Assembly: GCF_000236905.1 (NCBI RefSeq)
Contig: NC_016535.1
Location: 248,001-312,000, forward strand
Source of the DNA: Tetrapisispora phaffii CBS 4417
Taxonomy: Eukaryota; Ascomycota; Saccharomycetes; Saccharomycetales; Saccharomycetaceae
Direction of reading: 5' to 3'
DNA: 64,000 nt
This document shows, piece by piece, positions 10,196 to 20,196 of the stretch. Made by a program: the position numbers and the translations under genes. The notes under the pieces were generated by a model that was not told the DNA's origin, searched no databases, and worked only from the letters and a program-made list of their open reading frames with translations. Within the stretch, counting starts at the first letter, position 1. The number at the start of each line of letters is the position of its first letter.

Positions 10196-11710
10196 CTATT
10201 CTAACACTGGAATGTAATCATCATCTTCATCTTCATTATTTTCCTTGGGCACAGGTTTCTTTCTTGATGAAGTTTTATTTCGTTTCCTTGGATGTTGGCG
10301 TTCATCATCCGAAAGATCTTGTGCATCGTGGACAATGCTGCTTCTTTTTTTAATGTAGCTCTTGTTTTCTTCTATAGCTTTATTCTTAACTAACCCTCTA
10401 TCATCATTAAAATCTCTCTCGACACCTCTATACTTGATCACATTACCTAATATACTTTTCCCCAAACGATCTTTAAATGAGGCAGCTTCTAATTCAAAAC
10501 ATCTGTTAGTTAAAAGGTCGAATGCGCCGGCAAACGCCTTCTTGATATCTCTTAAATTGAAGGAACCTCTGCTGATATTATTTGTTTCGTCACCTGGGTC
10601 TTGAATAGCTAACGTGAATGAATTTTTCGCATTTAAACCTTTCCATTGCGATTTCGGTAGATATTTCGGCTGATTATCACGTACTGTCAATGCAACATGA
10701 TCATAGCCAAAATTCTTCCCATATAGTTCAAAAAAGTCAATCAGTAGAATACCTAAATTCTCTCTAGCGTCAATCTCTTTAGTGATTATTCTTGGATGTA
10801 ACGATAAGAATGAATATACTAAACAAATAATTGAAAAACCACCCAGTCCACCAGTATGAACATCATTTAATCTTCTGGAATTTAGGAATTGCTTGACAAT
10901 CAACACCAGTTCTCTTAAACTCGGAGTGGAAGTTAACCATGATCTTATTATGTTAGCCGCATCTAAACCGTTATCCCTTTCGAATGAGACATCGATGTGA
11001 ATTCCAGATACTGGCTCTACAAATTTTATAATTGGAACACGAGCATTTGCAATAATTGTTATATCTGTTGCTAAACCTTTGCGTTTCAGGAAACTAGCAA
11101 GAGAGTACATCAGGCTTCTACTACCTTTGTCACCTTTGTTACTATTTATCACACAATCAATATCGGAACCGGGTAGATATAAATCTGTAGCATAAGATCC
11201 AAATACATGCAAATCAGCATCTGGCCAATGTTCTTTGATAGAGTTACGTATATTGTTAATTGTTTGATTTCTCATTTCAATTTCAGTTCTATTTGGAGAG
11301 ATATACGACACAAAATCTCTAATTTCTAATGTTAACCAATCGGCAACTTCTTTTTGTTTCGAATGGTCATGGTTAATGATCCATGGGAAATCAGTATTCA
11401 AGATAGTGGCACCGTCTTTATCAACACCTTCGTCCCCGTCTTCCTTAACTTCTTCTTCATCGGAACTTGATTCAGAAAACGCAATAAAATCATTATTTTT
11501 ATCAATGTCATTAGCCAGCTTGAGAACCGGATTATTTTTTTTTCTGTTCACAGATTCATCCTCATCTTCAGCAAATTTCCTCTTCTTAGCGCTGTCAACT
11601 TGCTCAGTTGCTTTACTCAAATGTCCTTCATAATCATCGTAGTTATCATCTATTTCAGATACTTCGCTTGAAACTTCAATAAGGTCCGGTTGAACTTTTT
11701 CTGACATCAT
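10196..11710 (-). CDS. PAP2: Trf4/Trf5 non-canonical poly(A) polymerase of the TRAMP complex
   Basis: 504 residues; a second ATG follows immediately at 11707. The N-terminus is acidic. A nucleotidyltransferase core begins with FPWIINHDHSKQKEVADWL. It carries the GS motif with two catalytic aspartates (FGSYATDLYLPGSDIDC, about residues 166-182) and a third at HIDVSFE. The central PAP/25A-associated domain includes HTGGLGGFSIICLV and IQDPGDETNNISRGSFN. The tail is Lys/Arg-rich and then acidic. TRAMP adds short oligo(A) tails to aberrant nuclear RNAs for exosome decay. The sequence looks closer to Pap2/Trf4 (YOL115W). TRF5 (YNL299W) is its duplicate from the other track and would sit in the same place, so the symbol is a choice between paralogs. 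Confidence 0.9.
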   Translation of the reverse strand: MMSEKVQPDLIEVSSEVSEIDDNYDDYEGHLSKATEQVDSAKKRKFAEDEDESVNRKKNNPVLKLANDIDKNNDFIAFSESSSDEEEVKEDGDEGVDKDGATILNTDFPWIINHDHSKQKEVADWLTLEIRDFVSYISPNRTEIEMRNQTINNIRNSIKEHWPDADLHVFGSYATDLYLPGSDIDCVINSNKGDKGSRSLMYSLASFLKRKGLATDITIIANARVPIIKFVEPVSGIHIDVSFERDNGLDAANIIRSWLTSTPSLRELVLIVKQFLNSRRLNDVHTGGLGGFSIICLVYSFLSLHPRIITKEIDARENLGILLIDFFELYGKNFGYDHVALTVRDNQPKYLPKSQWKGLNAKNSFTLAIQDPGDETNNISRGSFNLRDIKKAFAGAFDLLTNRCFELEAASFKDRLGKSILGNVIKYRGVERDFNDDRGLVKNKAIEENKSYIKKRSSIVHDAQDLSDDERQHPRKRNKTSSRKKPVPKENNEDEDDDYIPVLE

Positions 11711-12216
11711 TAGTGAAATAGAAGAATTTCAACTTATTCAGGCACTCTCAGCAGGATATTCTATTTTATCAAAAATTGGCACAGCAAATGTACCTAAGAT
11801 AAAGCAAAAGAGAAAAAATGTCAGAAGGCCCTAAGAAACTATATTTGAACTTATACTCTCTATAATCAACTGACCATTATTTATGTCTCTCGAACGTTGC
11901 GTAGGTTCCAGATGTTTTCTAATCTCGATGGGATGTCTTAACTTTTCAATTCACTAGCGGAACACGTATATAGTGATATTTCAGAACGCTGCTTCTATAA
12001 AGTATCCAACTGCTGATATAAGAAGAGCTAATAGACGTATAAATGATCTCGATATAAATCTTGTCTATAAGAATTATAAGAGTCAGATAGTACATGCTAT
12101 GTTACCAGTTGTTAATTGGCCACGAAAATTTCATTTCACAATATAAATCTATAAATTTTGTTATATAATTCACTATATTATGAATATATTGTAAGAAATT
12201 AGTAACGATGCATCTT
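11711..12216. other. Intergenic region PAP2-MSN1
   Basis: 506 bp between two minus-strand genes. AT-rich, with no ORF, tRNA or clear factor site recognised. Confidence 0.5.
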
Positions 12217-13320
12217 TTATTTTAGTAAATTTGGAATATTTGCAGAGTGGAAGATCCAACCTATTGGTCGTTTTTGTTTTTTAGTTTCATCTGTAAATCT
12301 AAAATCTTCTAGCAGATCGATGATATATTCTAATGTATAGCCTCTATTCAAACCATTTTCGATTGCTTTGTATAGTACTTTCCTTCTCGAGAACCTTTTA
12401 TTTACAGCTGGGTCACGTCTCCATCCTGTTTGATATATTGATTCCAGTTCTCTAATCGATGGCTGGCCATTTATACCCTCTGTGTATTCCTTCCACAGAT
12501 CGAGTATCGAATGTGGTGATTTTATGAATTGGAATTCTCCAACAAAAACGTTTTTCTTCTTTTTTCTTTGTCGAGTTCCATTCATTTCCACGTTTCTATC
12601 GTCAACACTAATATTTCTTGTGGGTTCTGTTGATTTTTCAGCTTGATTGTAAAATATTACATTGCCACTTTTAATTGGTTCAGTGACATTCACGGCACCA
12701 GGATCTTGCGCTATAGAAATTGAAGAATGGTTCAGGCTATTTGAATTCTGCATAGTCGTAGCTACGGTAGAATAATAATTGGATACAGGTGTCTTCAAAT
12801 AATCGTTTACCATATTATTTGTATTTTGTATACCCGAAGACTGTGATAATTTTGTTGGTAAGAATGCAGAGTTGTTTATTAATGGTGTATGTAATGAAGA
12901 CGATTGTGACATCGAACTCCCTTCCAGTCTGTTTATGTCGATATTTCCATGGAGCCCTTTGTAACCGTCATTAACGGGCAATTGGTCATTACTGTTACTA
13001 CTATTACTTACTACTCTCAAACTTGTATCGTTCATTGTTGTAGAGACTGATGCTGATGTGGCAGAAATTCCATGTAGAGCACTTGACAACTTTTCTCTTG
13101 TAATTTCTGAATGTCTGTATTGGTCATTTAATAAAGTTGAAATAATTGCATTCAGTTCTGCCATTTGTTGTTGCTGCGTGGAGATTAACATGTCATACTT
13201 CTTAAAATGCTGATCTAACGTCCCACTCAACGTAAGCAACATACGCTCAAACATGAGCACTTGTCTTTCCAAATCGCCGACACGATTGTTAATAGAACCA
13301 TCTCCTTCTATTATATCCAT
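12217..13320 (-). CDS. MSN1: Msn1-like transcription activator with GCR1_C DNA-binding domain
   Basis: 367 residues from the ATG at 13320 (S. cerevisiae Msn1 is 382 aa). The N-terminal ~75 residues look coiled-coil prone (GDLERQVLMFERMLLTLSGTL and following). A long Ser/Asn/Thr-rich linker follows. The C-terminal GCR1_C-type domain spans about residues 257-345, with FQFIKSPHSILDLWKEYTEG and GWRRDPAVNKRFSRRKVLYK preceded by a basic RQRKKKK stretch. Msn1 is a nuclear activator linked to invertase and glucoamylase expression, iron uptake and pseudohyphal growth. Gcr1 and Hot1 share the domain, but the size and position beside PAP2 match YOL116W. Confidence 0.88.
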   Translation of the reverse strand: MDIIEGDGSINNRVGDLERQVLMFERMLLTLSGTLDQHFKKYDMLISTQQQQMAELNAIISTLLNDQYRHSEITREKLSSALHGISATSASVSTTMNDTSLRVVSNSSNSNDQLPVNDGYKGLHGNIDINRLEGSSMSQSSSLHTPLINNSAFLPTKLSQSSGIQNTNNMVNDYLKTPVSNYYSTVATTMQNSNSLNHSSISIAQDPGAVNVTEPIKSGNVIFYNQAEKSTEPTRNISVDDRNVEMNGTRQRKKKKNVFVGEFQFIKSPHSILDLWKEYTEGINGQPSIRELESIYQTGWRRDPAVNKRFSRRKVLYKAIENGLNRGYTLEYIIDLLEDFRFTDETKKQKRPIGWIFHSANIPNLLK

Positions 13321-14444
13321 TCTATCCGATTATATATGTATTACTTTGTCTTGTTTATTGTCTGTTGGGTGAGAAGAAACGGTATCCAACGAAAAATAAA
13401 GAGTACCCTAATAAAGTGGGTTTTTTTATAGTTGCTAATTAAAATAGTTCGAGTGCATGTATCAGTACATTCCAAATACATGTTATTTTATAAGAAAACA
13501 AGATATGACAATATTCATACATTCCAATTGATTATCACATTAAAGATTGGAAGACGTAAACATTTGTACATTGTTAACGTGAAATTTATCGCAATCAAAT
13601 ATCTAAAACGAGAAATCAATGAACAAATAAATAACGAGTATTAATCAATTATATAAACAAGTCCCATCACACTAAGAAATAAAGTAGACAAGCTGAAAAG
13701 AAACGAAACCTATGGCACCTGTCACACACGCCCACCGAGTTTCCAGAGAACCAGCTTATCCCATTCATTGTGCAAAAAACATCGAATTCACACACTGAAA
13801 CAGCTGCATGAACATCCTCGACAATGTTTTCGAACAGATTGAACTTCCCATACTTCAAAAACTAATGGTTTCTTCAAAATTCAATCTAATACAGAGACGA
13901 CCGTAAATTGAAAGAAACGAAACTCCATACTTCTGATTCAGAGGAACAGTGCCATTTCCTGATAACAATCGTCGCACGAAACTAAATTGCAACAAAAGGA
14001 CACACATACATGCCCATCTAATGCATTGCGTTCGCAAATATACATACATATGTACATGTGTCTTGTAAATGAAATTGAACGTTAACACTACAGAAAATGG
14101 TTAATGCTTTGCTTCACCTCACAGAGAGAAAACCTCGAGACCACGAAGTCTGAGAAAGGGACTTTGAATATTTTTTGTAAAAAAATATTCAAAATTGTTT
14201 TCCATTTCGAAAAAAAATGGTAAAATAGTCAGAGATGCGCGTAGAAGCAGCACGATTTGAAAAAGGGAAAAGTGTAAAAATATCGAAAATGTGAAATGAA
14301 TTTCGTAAGGTGTACCTCACTGTGTTGTGCGAACACTCAGTTTTCACCTGTAGTGTTCCCATACTGTGATAAGAGACATGTACTTGGGACGGTAGGAGGG
14401 AGAGAGATGCGAACGTGCTGAGGGTTTATACTCAGGTTTGTACC

Positions 14445-14473
14445 GTGTATGTGTGTGTGTATGTGTATGCGTG
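14445..14473 (+). repeat. TG-rich tract with interspersed A
   Basis: Imperfect alternating GT tract (GTGTATGTGTGTGTGTATGT...) in the MSN1-RPS19 intergenic region. It resembles a short microsatellite and is also loosely telomere-like. Confidence 0.8.
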
Positions 14474-15264
14474 TTAACTGTAAAGAGAGATAACACGTAG
14501 ACGAAGAGAGTGTCTTTTCTTTTTTTCATTTGGTGGGCTCTTACTAGATCGAACCGATGAGATTGATGATATTGGTGGAAAAAAATGTTTTTAAGTTTCA
14601 TGCGCTATTTCCTTGGCATTGTGCACACCTGTGGTACCCTTGGTGGAGTGTCGGCTCTTCAGGGTCGAAAAAACTACAGCACTCCCGGCTCTTCGTCCTA
14701 GTTGACGTATTGCTCCATGTAGGCAGCAACTCTCGACCGAAGCAGTAAGTGGAAATCCTGTTTTCATCAGAATACGTACATGTGCGGTATGCTAGCGTAG
14801 ATGTTCATACAAAAAATAAAATATACTTCTGGAGTGCTTGCGGAGGTTCTTTGACGCACGCATTCGGTTTGATGTCAAGCTGTTTTTGTGATTAAGAATC
14901 ATATAGGAGTATCTGTGTACTGATATGAAGGGATTGCGGTGGTGGCACTTACCTTACGCCAGGTGGACCGATCCACGCGTCCTCAGTTCGATGAGAGCTG
15001 CCCGATGACCATAAACGCATGCTGAGCGGTGTCGGACTCTTTCCTTGTTACATAATTTTTCGACTGGTTCTCGAACATAAAATTTCTTATCCCAATTTTT
15101 CAGTTTAATCCATTTTTTCTTTATTAGGAAGTCGAAGATTCTTTGGACAACATGACAAAATACCTAAAAAACGTGTATCGTAACGTGATATACTATCAAT
15201 GTATTGTCTTACTGCCGTGTTCACAACTCAACATTGTTTCACATGTTCATAGATCTGTGACTGC

Positions 15265-15277
15265 ACACCCATACATC
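15265..15277 (+). promoter_or_regulatory. Rap1-binding site upstream of RPS19
   Basis: ACACCCATACATC matches the consensus ACACCCRYACAYM exactly. Rap1 drives most ribosomal-protein genes with Fhl1/Ifh1. It is 683 bp upstream of the RPS19 ATG, unusually far. T-rich DNA follows at 15346-15376, as is common in such promoters. Confidence 0.7.
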
Positions 15278-15650
15278 CAGAGATGTTTTTTGGTGCAAAT
15301 TTTACACTTTCAGTTCTTTTTGTTGCGCGAGTCGGTCCGAATTTTCATTTTTTTCATTTTTCATTTTTTTCATTCTCTGTCGCATGACAAGGCAAGTGAT
15401 AGTGTTCCATCGCTGTCTGTCTAGAGGTATCTCTCCTTTCGGGGACCAACCCGTCCTCTGCCTGGCCGTGAACAGAATAGTTTTGTCCACACTGGGCTGG
15501 GCTGAACTTTTTTTGTTTCCCACTGTGTTGGCAGCCTGGAGGACGTCTGCCCTCCCACTGGAAGATGCCCCCTACCCACTCATATCCACTGTTGCAGACG
15601 ACATGGAAATGTTTTTTTTTCAGTAACTGAGATGAGCTGTATTGAAAGAA

Positions 15651-15818
15651 ATGTTAGTAGCCATCTGTCTATCTTGTGATGGTGAACCTAGAGCTTGTGA
15701 TAATTGTAAGGACTCTAAAGTATTGGGAACTAAGTCTTGTTTGTCAAACAATTGTATTGGTATTGGAGGAAATACCTGGTATACTCTGCTGTGCTTACCT
15801 AGTGAACCCAAGGATTAA
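15651..15818 (+). CDS. Candidate small Cys-rich ORF (55 aa), unknown
   Basis: An ATG-initiated 55-codon ORF with seven cysteines, C6, C9, C16, C19, C30, C35 and C48, including two CxxC pairs (CLSC, CDNC). The middle reads RACDNCKDSKVLGTKSC and the end contains IGIGGNTWYTLLCLP. The CxxC spacing recalls zinc-binding or metallothionein-like proteins, but I do not recognise the family. It ends 141 bp before the RPS19 start codon and starts 373 bp after the Rap1 site. It might be a genuine small gene, an upstream ORF in a long RPS19 leader, or chance. The composition looks more coding-like than its surroundings, but this is weak evidence. Confidence 0.3.
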   Translation: MLVAICLSCDGEPRACDNCKDSKVLGTKSCLSNNCIGIGGNTWYTLLCLPSEPKD

Positions 15819-15959
15819 TGTTACTATCTTCTCTTACAAAAATATATATTGTTTGCATACCATATTTAAGAGGTGGTTGTGTATTTAAAGTGTGTTCGTT
15901 GTAATTCAAGACTTGCTTATTCTTTAATAGATCAGATTAAGAGACCAATATAGCCAAAA

Positions 15960-16953
15960 ATGCCAGGTGTTTCCGTTAGGTATGTAATAAATTCCAATGT
16001 ATTCAATGATTTATAAATGTGTTCCGAGTTTTGATGAAATTACAAGCAATCCAGACAACCGAATTCTGTTAGGGATATAGGATGAGATTCAAGATAGTGA
16101 TAGAGCGTGAGAGATGATGAGAGCTAGACTGTTGAAAGTACTATTGATGAAGTTGTATCAAATATTTATGTTGGGATATACAGAGAAAACGACTATTCGA
16201 TTAAGTATCCACCTTGGAATCGATACAATAGACTAGATTACAAGTCCATGGATACATGCTCTAAGTTAAGAGAAGAAAATTGTCTTTTGGTTATAATATA
16301 AATCGAGAATATGACAGTGCAAAGTCTTGTCTCACATGCGATGGAGGAGTTTCTATCAATTTACATATACACGAGAGATATCAATAATAGCATGGATATT
16401 GCTGCACAGATTCTACAAAACTAAATAACGTTGACCATTTATTTTAAGTTGCTCTTTGCAATTACACAATCTTACTAACATTTTCATATTATTGTTATTA
16501 CTTCATTGTTGATATCAATCACAATATTTTTTATACAGAGACGTTGCTGCTCAAGATTTCATCAACGCTTATGCTACCTTCTTGCAAAGACAAGGTAAAT
16601 TAGAAGTTCCAGGTTACGTTGACATTGTCAAGACCTCTTCTGGTAATGAAATGCCACCACAAGATTCTGAAGGTTGGTTCTATAAGAGAGCTGCTTCCGT
16701 CGCCAGACACATCTACTTAAGAAAACAAGTTGGTGTCGGTAAGTTAAACAAATTATACGGTGGTGCTAAGTCCAGAGGTGCTAGACCATCCAAGCACATT
16801 GACGCTTCCGGTTCTATTAACAGAAGAGTCTTACAAGCTTTAGAAAAGATTGGTGTTGTCGAAATCTCTCCAAAGGGTGGTAGAAGAATCTCTGAAAATG
16901 GTCAAAGAGATTTAGATCGTATTGCCGCTCAAACTTTAGAAGAAGAAGAGTAA
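15960..16953 (+). CDS. RPS19: 40S ribosomal protein S19 (eS19), spliced
   Basis: Two exons: 15960-15979 (20 nt) and 16539-16953. The join splits an Arg codon (AG|A) and gives MPGVSVRDVAAQDFINAYAT, then a complete 144-residue eS19. It is nearly identical to S. cerevisiae Rps19 over stretches such as LEVPGYVDIVKTSSGNEMPP and ISPKGGRRISENGQRDLDRI. The intron sits at the same place as in S. cerevisiae RPS19A/B. eS19 is part of the small-subunit head and is needed for late 20S pre-rRNA maturation. Codon use is strongly biased, as for a highly expressed gene. The position fits YOL121C/YNL302C; only one copy is in this window. Confidence 0.97.
15980..16538 (+). other. RPS19 spliceosomal intron
   Basis: A 559-nt intron with 5' splice site GTATGT (15980-15985), perfect branch-point TACTAAC (16473-16479) and 3' splice site ACAG ending at 16538. 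I did not recognise a snoRNA inside it. Confidence 0.95.
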
Positions 16954-17253
16954 ACAAATCTAAAATAAATTAATTATATATAAAAAATAAATAGTTCTTT
17001 TTAGAGTAGTTTTCTACAAAATTTTCATAATCTAATAATCCCATATTATAACCATTAAAAAGTCGCATGAGTTTTCTAAATATACAAATCTAGATATCTA
17101 AATACATTTATAATCTTAATTAACTTTAATATTGAATTATATATATTGAAAAAAATATTTACTATATATGTCTATCATTATACAATTTTGTTCCTTTTTT
17201 CCATATATAGTTAATGCTAAATTGTTATATTTTAATACGATTACCTAGTTACC

Positions 17254-18810
17254 TTAACGATTATATGGATGGTAACCATGAGAACGTCTACCACCACGAC
17301 CACTACCACGATAGTTATTCTTATTGCTACCGATACGGTGGTTTAATCTACGACCGGTGTTGCCACCTCTGTATTGATAGTCATCGTTATCATTATAACG
17401 GTCGTAGTCACTGGAGCCTGCACTTGGACGTCTTGGACCCTTTGGTAGCCCATGCTTATCTTCCATTTTATTTTGTTCATTACCTAAAGTTTGAACATCG
17501 TTATTATCTTGTGGAGTAGCAGAGTTTGAACTTGGAGAACCACCCATTGGTTGGCCCGGCTTACTAGGGTCAGCTCCGGCGGCACCTGGGTTCATACCTG
17601 GCATCATCATTTGCATTTGTTGTTGGAACATTTGGGAGTAATCAACACCAGTTTGTTGTTGCATTTGTTGATAATATTGTTGCATTTGCTGATAATAATC
17701 AGTCATAGCTTGTTGGTTATACATTGGGTTGAAACCACCCATCATCGGGTTTTGATACATCATATTCATGTTGCCCATACCATTGTTCATGTTGTTCATA
17801 TTATTAGTTTGACCGCTAGCCTTTTGGTTATTTCTTGGTTCAGCTCTCTTGATTTCGATTTGTTTACCTTTAAATTCAATATATTTGCTTTGACAAACTC
17901 TGTCAACAGCATCTGGAGAATCGTACGTAACAAAACCAAAACCTCTAGATCTACCTGTGTCTTTGTCTAACATCAATTGAGCATCAATGATAGTACCATA
18001 TTGAGCAAAAAATTCTTCGAATTCCTTAGGTCTAACATCAGCACCAATACCACCAACGAAAATTTTACCAGTTTTATCTTGTTCTTCTCTTGGGATGGCT
18101 CTCTTTGGATCAATAACTTTACCGTCTAAAATATGTTGAGTTTTAACAACTTCGTCAACACTTGAAGCATTTTCAAAAGTTAAGAAACCGAAACCTCTAG
18201 ATCTACCTGTGTTATTATCTTTCATGATTTTTAATTCAACAACACTACCGTATTTATTGAAGTAATCGCGTAAAGTATCCTCTGTAGTCTCCCAGTTTAA
18301 ACCACCGATAAACATTTTACAACTATCCTTTGATAAGTCAGCCTTAACTTTTCTTTGAGAATCATTATTCATCTGTGGTGGTTGCTGTTGCTGTTGCTGT
18401 TGTGGCATAGGCGGTTGAAATTGTGACATTGTTTGACGCAGTTGATCCCATGGTAAATTATTGCCTGCTGGCATACCTGGTGTAGACTGATTAGTGGAAC
18501 TAACGTCTTGATTGTTCACTGATGCAGAAGCATCATCATTACTATTACTTTCATTACTTTCTCCTACTGCTTTTGGAGTGACAGATTCTGTCGAAGAACC
18601 TTGATTAGCTAAATTTGTCAAATTTGAAGAAAGAGCTTGTAAAGCAGCTAATTGATCTAAAGACGAACTGGCAGTTTCCTTTTCTGCTTCTTTAGGTTTT
18701 TCAACATCTTCTACGTTTGCAGATTCTTGAGCGACAACAGTTCCCTTTTGAGTAGTTTGTTCTTCGTCGTTACCGTAAATATCGTTAAAGTCTTCGTCCT
18801 CAGAATTCAT
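17254..18810 (-). CDS. HRP1: Hrp1/Nab4 mRNA cleavage factor IB, hnRNP with two RRMs
   Basis: 518 residues (S. cerevisiae 534). The acidic N-terminus reads MNSEDEDFNDIYGNDEEQ. A Ser/Asn-rich and then Gln-rich segment follows. RRM1 lies at about 163-235 (KMFIGGLNW; RGFGFLTF) and RRM2 at about 247-320 (KIFVGGIGA; RGFGFVTY). Next is a Met/Gln/Asn-rich prion-like region, and the basic Arg/Gly-rich tail resembles the methylated, Kap104-imported PY-type end. Hrp1 binds the UA-rich efficiency element of pre-mRNA 3' ends and also acts in nonsense-mediated decay and export. It is convergent with RPS19, as YOL123W is, with 300 bp between the stops. Confidence 0.95.
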   Translation of the reverse strand: MNSEDEDFNDIYGNDEEQTTQKGTVVAQESANVEDVEKPKEAEKETASSSLDQLAALQALSSNLTNLANQGSSTESVTPKAVGESNESNSNDDASASVNNQDVSSTNQSTPGMPAGNNLPWDQLRQTMSQFQPPMPQQQQQQQPPQMNNDSQRKVKADLSKDSCKMFIGGLNWETTEDTLRDYFNKYGSVVELKIMKDNNTGRSRGFGFLTFENASSVDEVVKTQHILDGKVIDPKRAIPREEQDKTGKIFVGGIGADVRPKEFEEFFAQYGTIIDAQLMLDKDTGRSRGFGFVTYDSPDAVDRVCQSKYIEFKGKQIEIKRAEPRNNQKASGQTNNMNNMNNGMGNMNMMYQNPMMGGFNPMYNQQAMTDYYQQMQQYYQQMQQQTGVDYSQMFQQQMQMMMPGMNPGAAGADPSKPGQPMGGSPSSNSATPQDNNDVQTLGNEQNKMEDKHGLPKGPRRPSAGSSDYDRYNDNDDYQYRGGNTGRRLNHRIGSNKNNYRGSGRGGRRSHGYHPYNR

Positions 18811-19724
18811 GTTGTGATAATGTAGTAAGTACTCGTGATTGGTTTTTTTTAACTTGCGTTGTTTATAAGTTTAAATAGTTACAAATTAAAAGAGGTTGTC
18901 TTCGTCTTTTAAAATTTTAATAAATGGAAAGTGAAACAGCTAACTATTATCTATCGATATAAATAATAAAATTATAGACTGTAATAATTGAATTTTACTA
19001 TTGTGTACTTTTAAATATATCTAAATTTTAGTAATTTAAAGGCACTGATAGGAAAATAATCGAATTGTCTTTTGATTTTTTCTTTTTTAATATACTTATA
19101 CTTAACAAATCTGTATAGCTCTGTAATTTAAATAAAGATGTAAAATAATGGGGTGTGTGTTTTTATCTTGTTTTCTCGTGATAGGAAAATAATGATACTT
19201 ATAATAAAAAAACTAAGCTTTTTTTTATGATTATGGTCAGTAGACTTCTTTTGTTTATATTGTTATCCTTTTTTATAAATAGTGGCAATAACAACAAACT
19301 TATAATATAACACTAATACTAGTAATAATTTATCAAATATATAGTCAACCTAACTTAACTTAAACTTAAAAAAAAATAAAATAAACAGAATTACAAAAAC
19401 AATGTAGTTACTAATTTATTATTTATTCTTTAAAATATATCTCTTCTTTTATTTTATTTTGTGTAAATAAAAATAGTAATAAATATAATTTATAGATTGA
19501 ATTTCCTGTAAAATCTTCTTTATTTATTTATTCTACAAAGTACCAATGAAAATATTTGAAAGATACAACTATAGCGAAGAACGTCAAATATTAAGAAATA
19601 ATTTTTTTTCTGAAAATTTTACGTCCCTTTTATAGTTTTCATAATTTTTGTATTTTAATTTTTTATTTTTAAATTTTTTCCGGACGAAAACGATTTCCTG
19701 CTTACATGTTAATTCTAGAAGACC

Positions 19725-19731
19725 TTACCCG
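19725..19731 (-). promoter_or_regulatory. Reb1 site (TTACCCG)
   Basis: TTACCCG is a perfect Reb1 core. With the opposite-strand copy at 19901-19907 it would mark a nucleosome-depleted region before TRM11. Confidence 0.6.
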
Positions 19732-19900
19732 GCTGTTATTTTTATCTGCCAATAAAAAATTGGTAACGAGAGGGGAAGGAAGACAATGCATAGCGTGTCA
19801 TATGTGGGGGTAATGAACGTGAATTACCGGTTTTGGGTTCGAGGTCGCTGCATTAAGAAACGCGGTTAGACATTTCTCAAATAGGAAAAAACATAAAAGT

Positions 19901-19907
19901 CGGGTAA
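19901..19907 (+). promoter_or_regulatory. Reb1 site (CGGGTAA)
   Basis: Perfect Reb1 core, 290 bp upstream of the TRM11 ATG and opposite in orientation to the site at 19725. Confidence 0.6.
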
Positions 19908-19939
19908 GTTCATTATTGATTGAAAAATTATTTTCAATA

Positions 19940-19957
19940 CTCATCTCATCTCATCTC
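19940..19957 (+). promoter_or_regulatory. CTCAT tandem repeat (PAC-like half sites)
   Basis: CTCATCTCATCTCATCTC is three and a half copies of CTCAT. On the minus strand it reads GAGATGAGATGAG, matching the 3' part of the PAC element of ribosome-biogenesis promoters but lacking the leading GC. It lies about 240 bp before TRM11. Confidence 0.4.
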
Positions 19958-20196
19958 AATAATGTACCACTCAATCTAGAGAGTAATTGATGATATGCTT
20001 AAAGTTTTGTTGTTAATAGACCAACATTTTGATAAAGTTTTGAAGATTAGTTGGTTTGTTGGTCAATAGGTTTGATCTTTTGGTTTTTTTTTAACAATTG
20101 TTGCTGTTTTGCGAGGCTTTTCTTACTTCATGCATATCAGCTGAACTCTCAAAGTACTGAAAAAATATAATAAATAGTCTACCATTTGTTTGAAAG

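Larger units (their letters stand above)
13321..15959. other. 2.6-kb divergent intergenic region MSN1-RPS19
   Basis: This is the longest gene-poor stretch of the window apart from the Ty island. It includes a TG-rich tract (14445-14473), an ACGCGT box (14975-14980), a Rap1 site (15265-15277), T-rich tracts (15346-15376), a GC-richer block (about 15400-15600) and a candidate 55-codon ORF (15651-15818). In S. cerevisiae the corresponding interval carries RPL18 and other genes, which are not found here. I tried to match parts of it to yeast snRNA, RNase P, SRP and snoRNA sequences from memory and could not. Confidence 0.5.
18811..20196. other. Long divergent promoter region HRP1-TRM11
   Basis: 1,386 bp of very AT-rich DNA with many T and A tracts and no ORF. 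The half nearer TRM11 contains an RRPE-like TGAAAATTTT (19611-19620), two Reb1 sites and a CTCAT tandem repeat (separate entries). Confidence 0.6.

Noticed and set aside
14947..14956. ACTTACCTTA resembling the 5' end of U1 snRNA, with an AATTTTTCG Sm-like site further on
   Set aside because: The preceding bases are GC rather than AT, and the following sequence does not match the yeast U1 I know. It is too short to support an RNA gene.
15143..15424. 93-codon frame upstream of RPS19
   Set aside because: Starts with TTG and spans the Rap1 site and T-rich promoter tracts; composition is not protein-like.
19834..19853. GGGTTCGAGGTC as a tRNA B box
   Set aside because: No A box or foldable cloverleaf around it.
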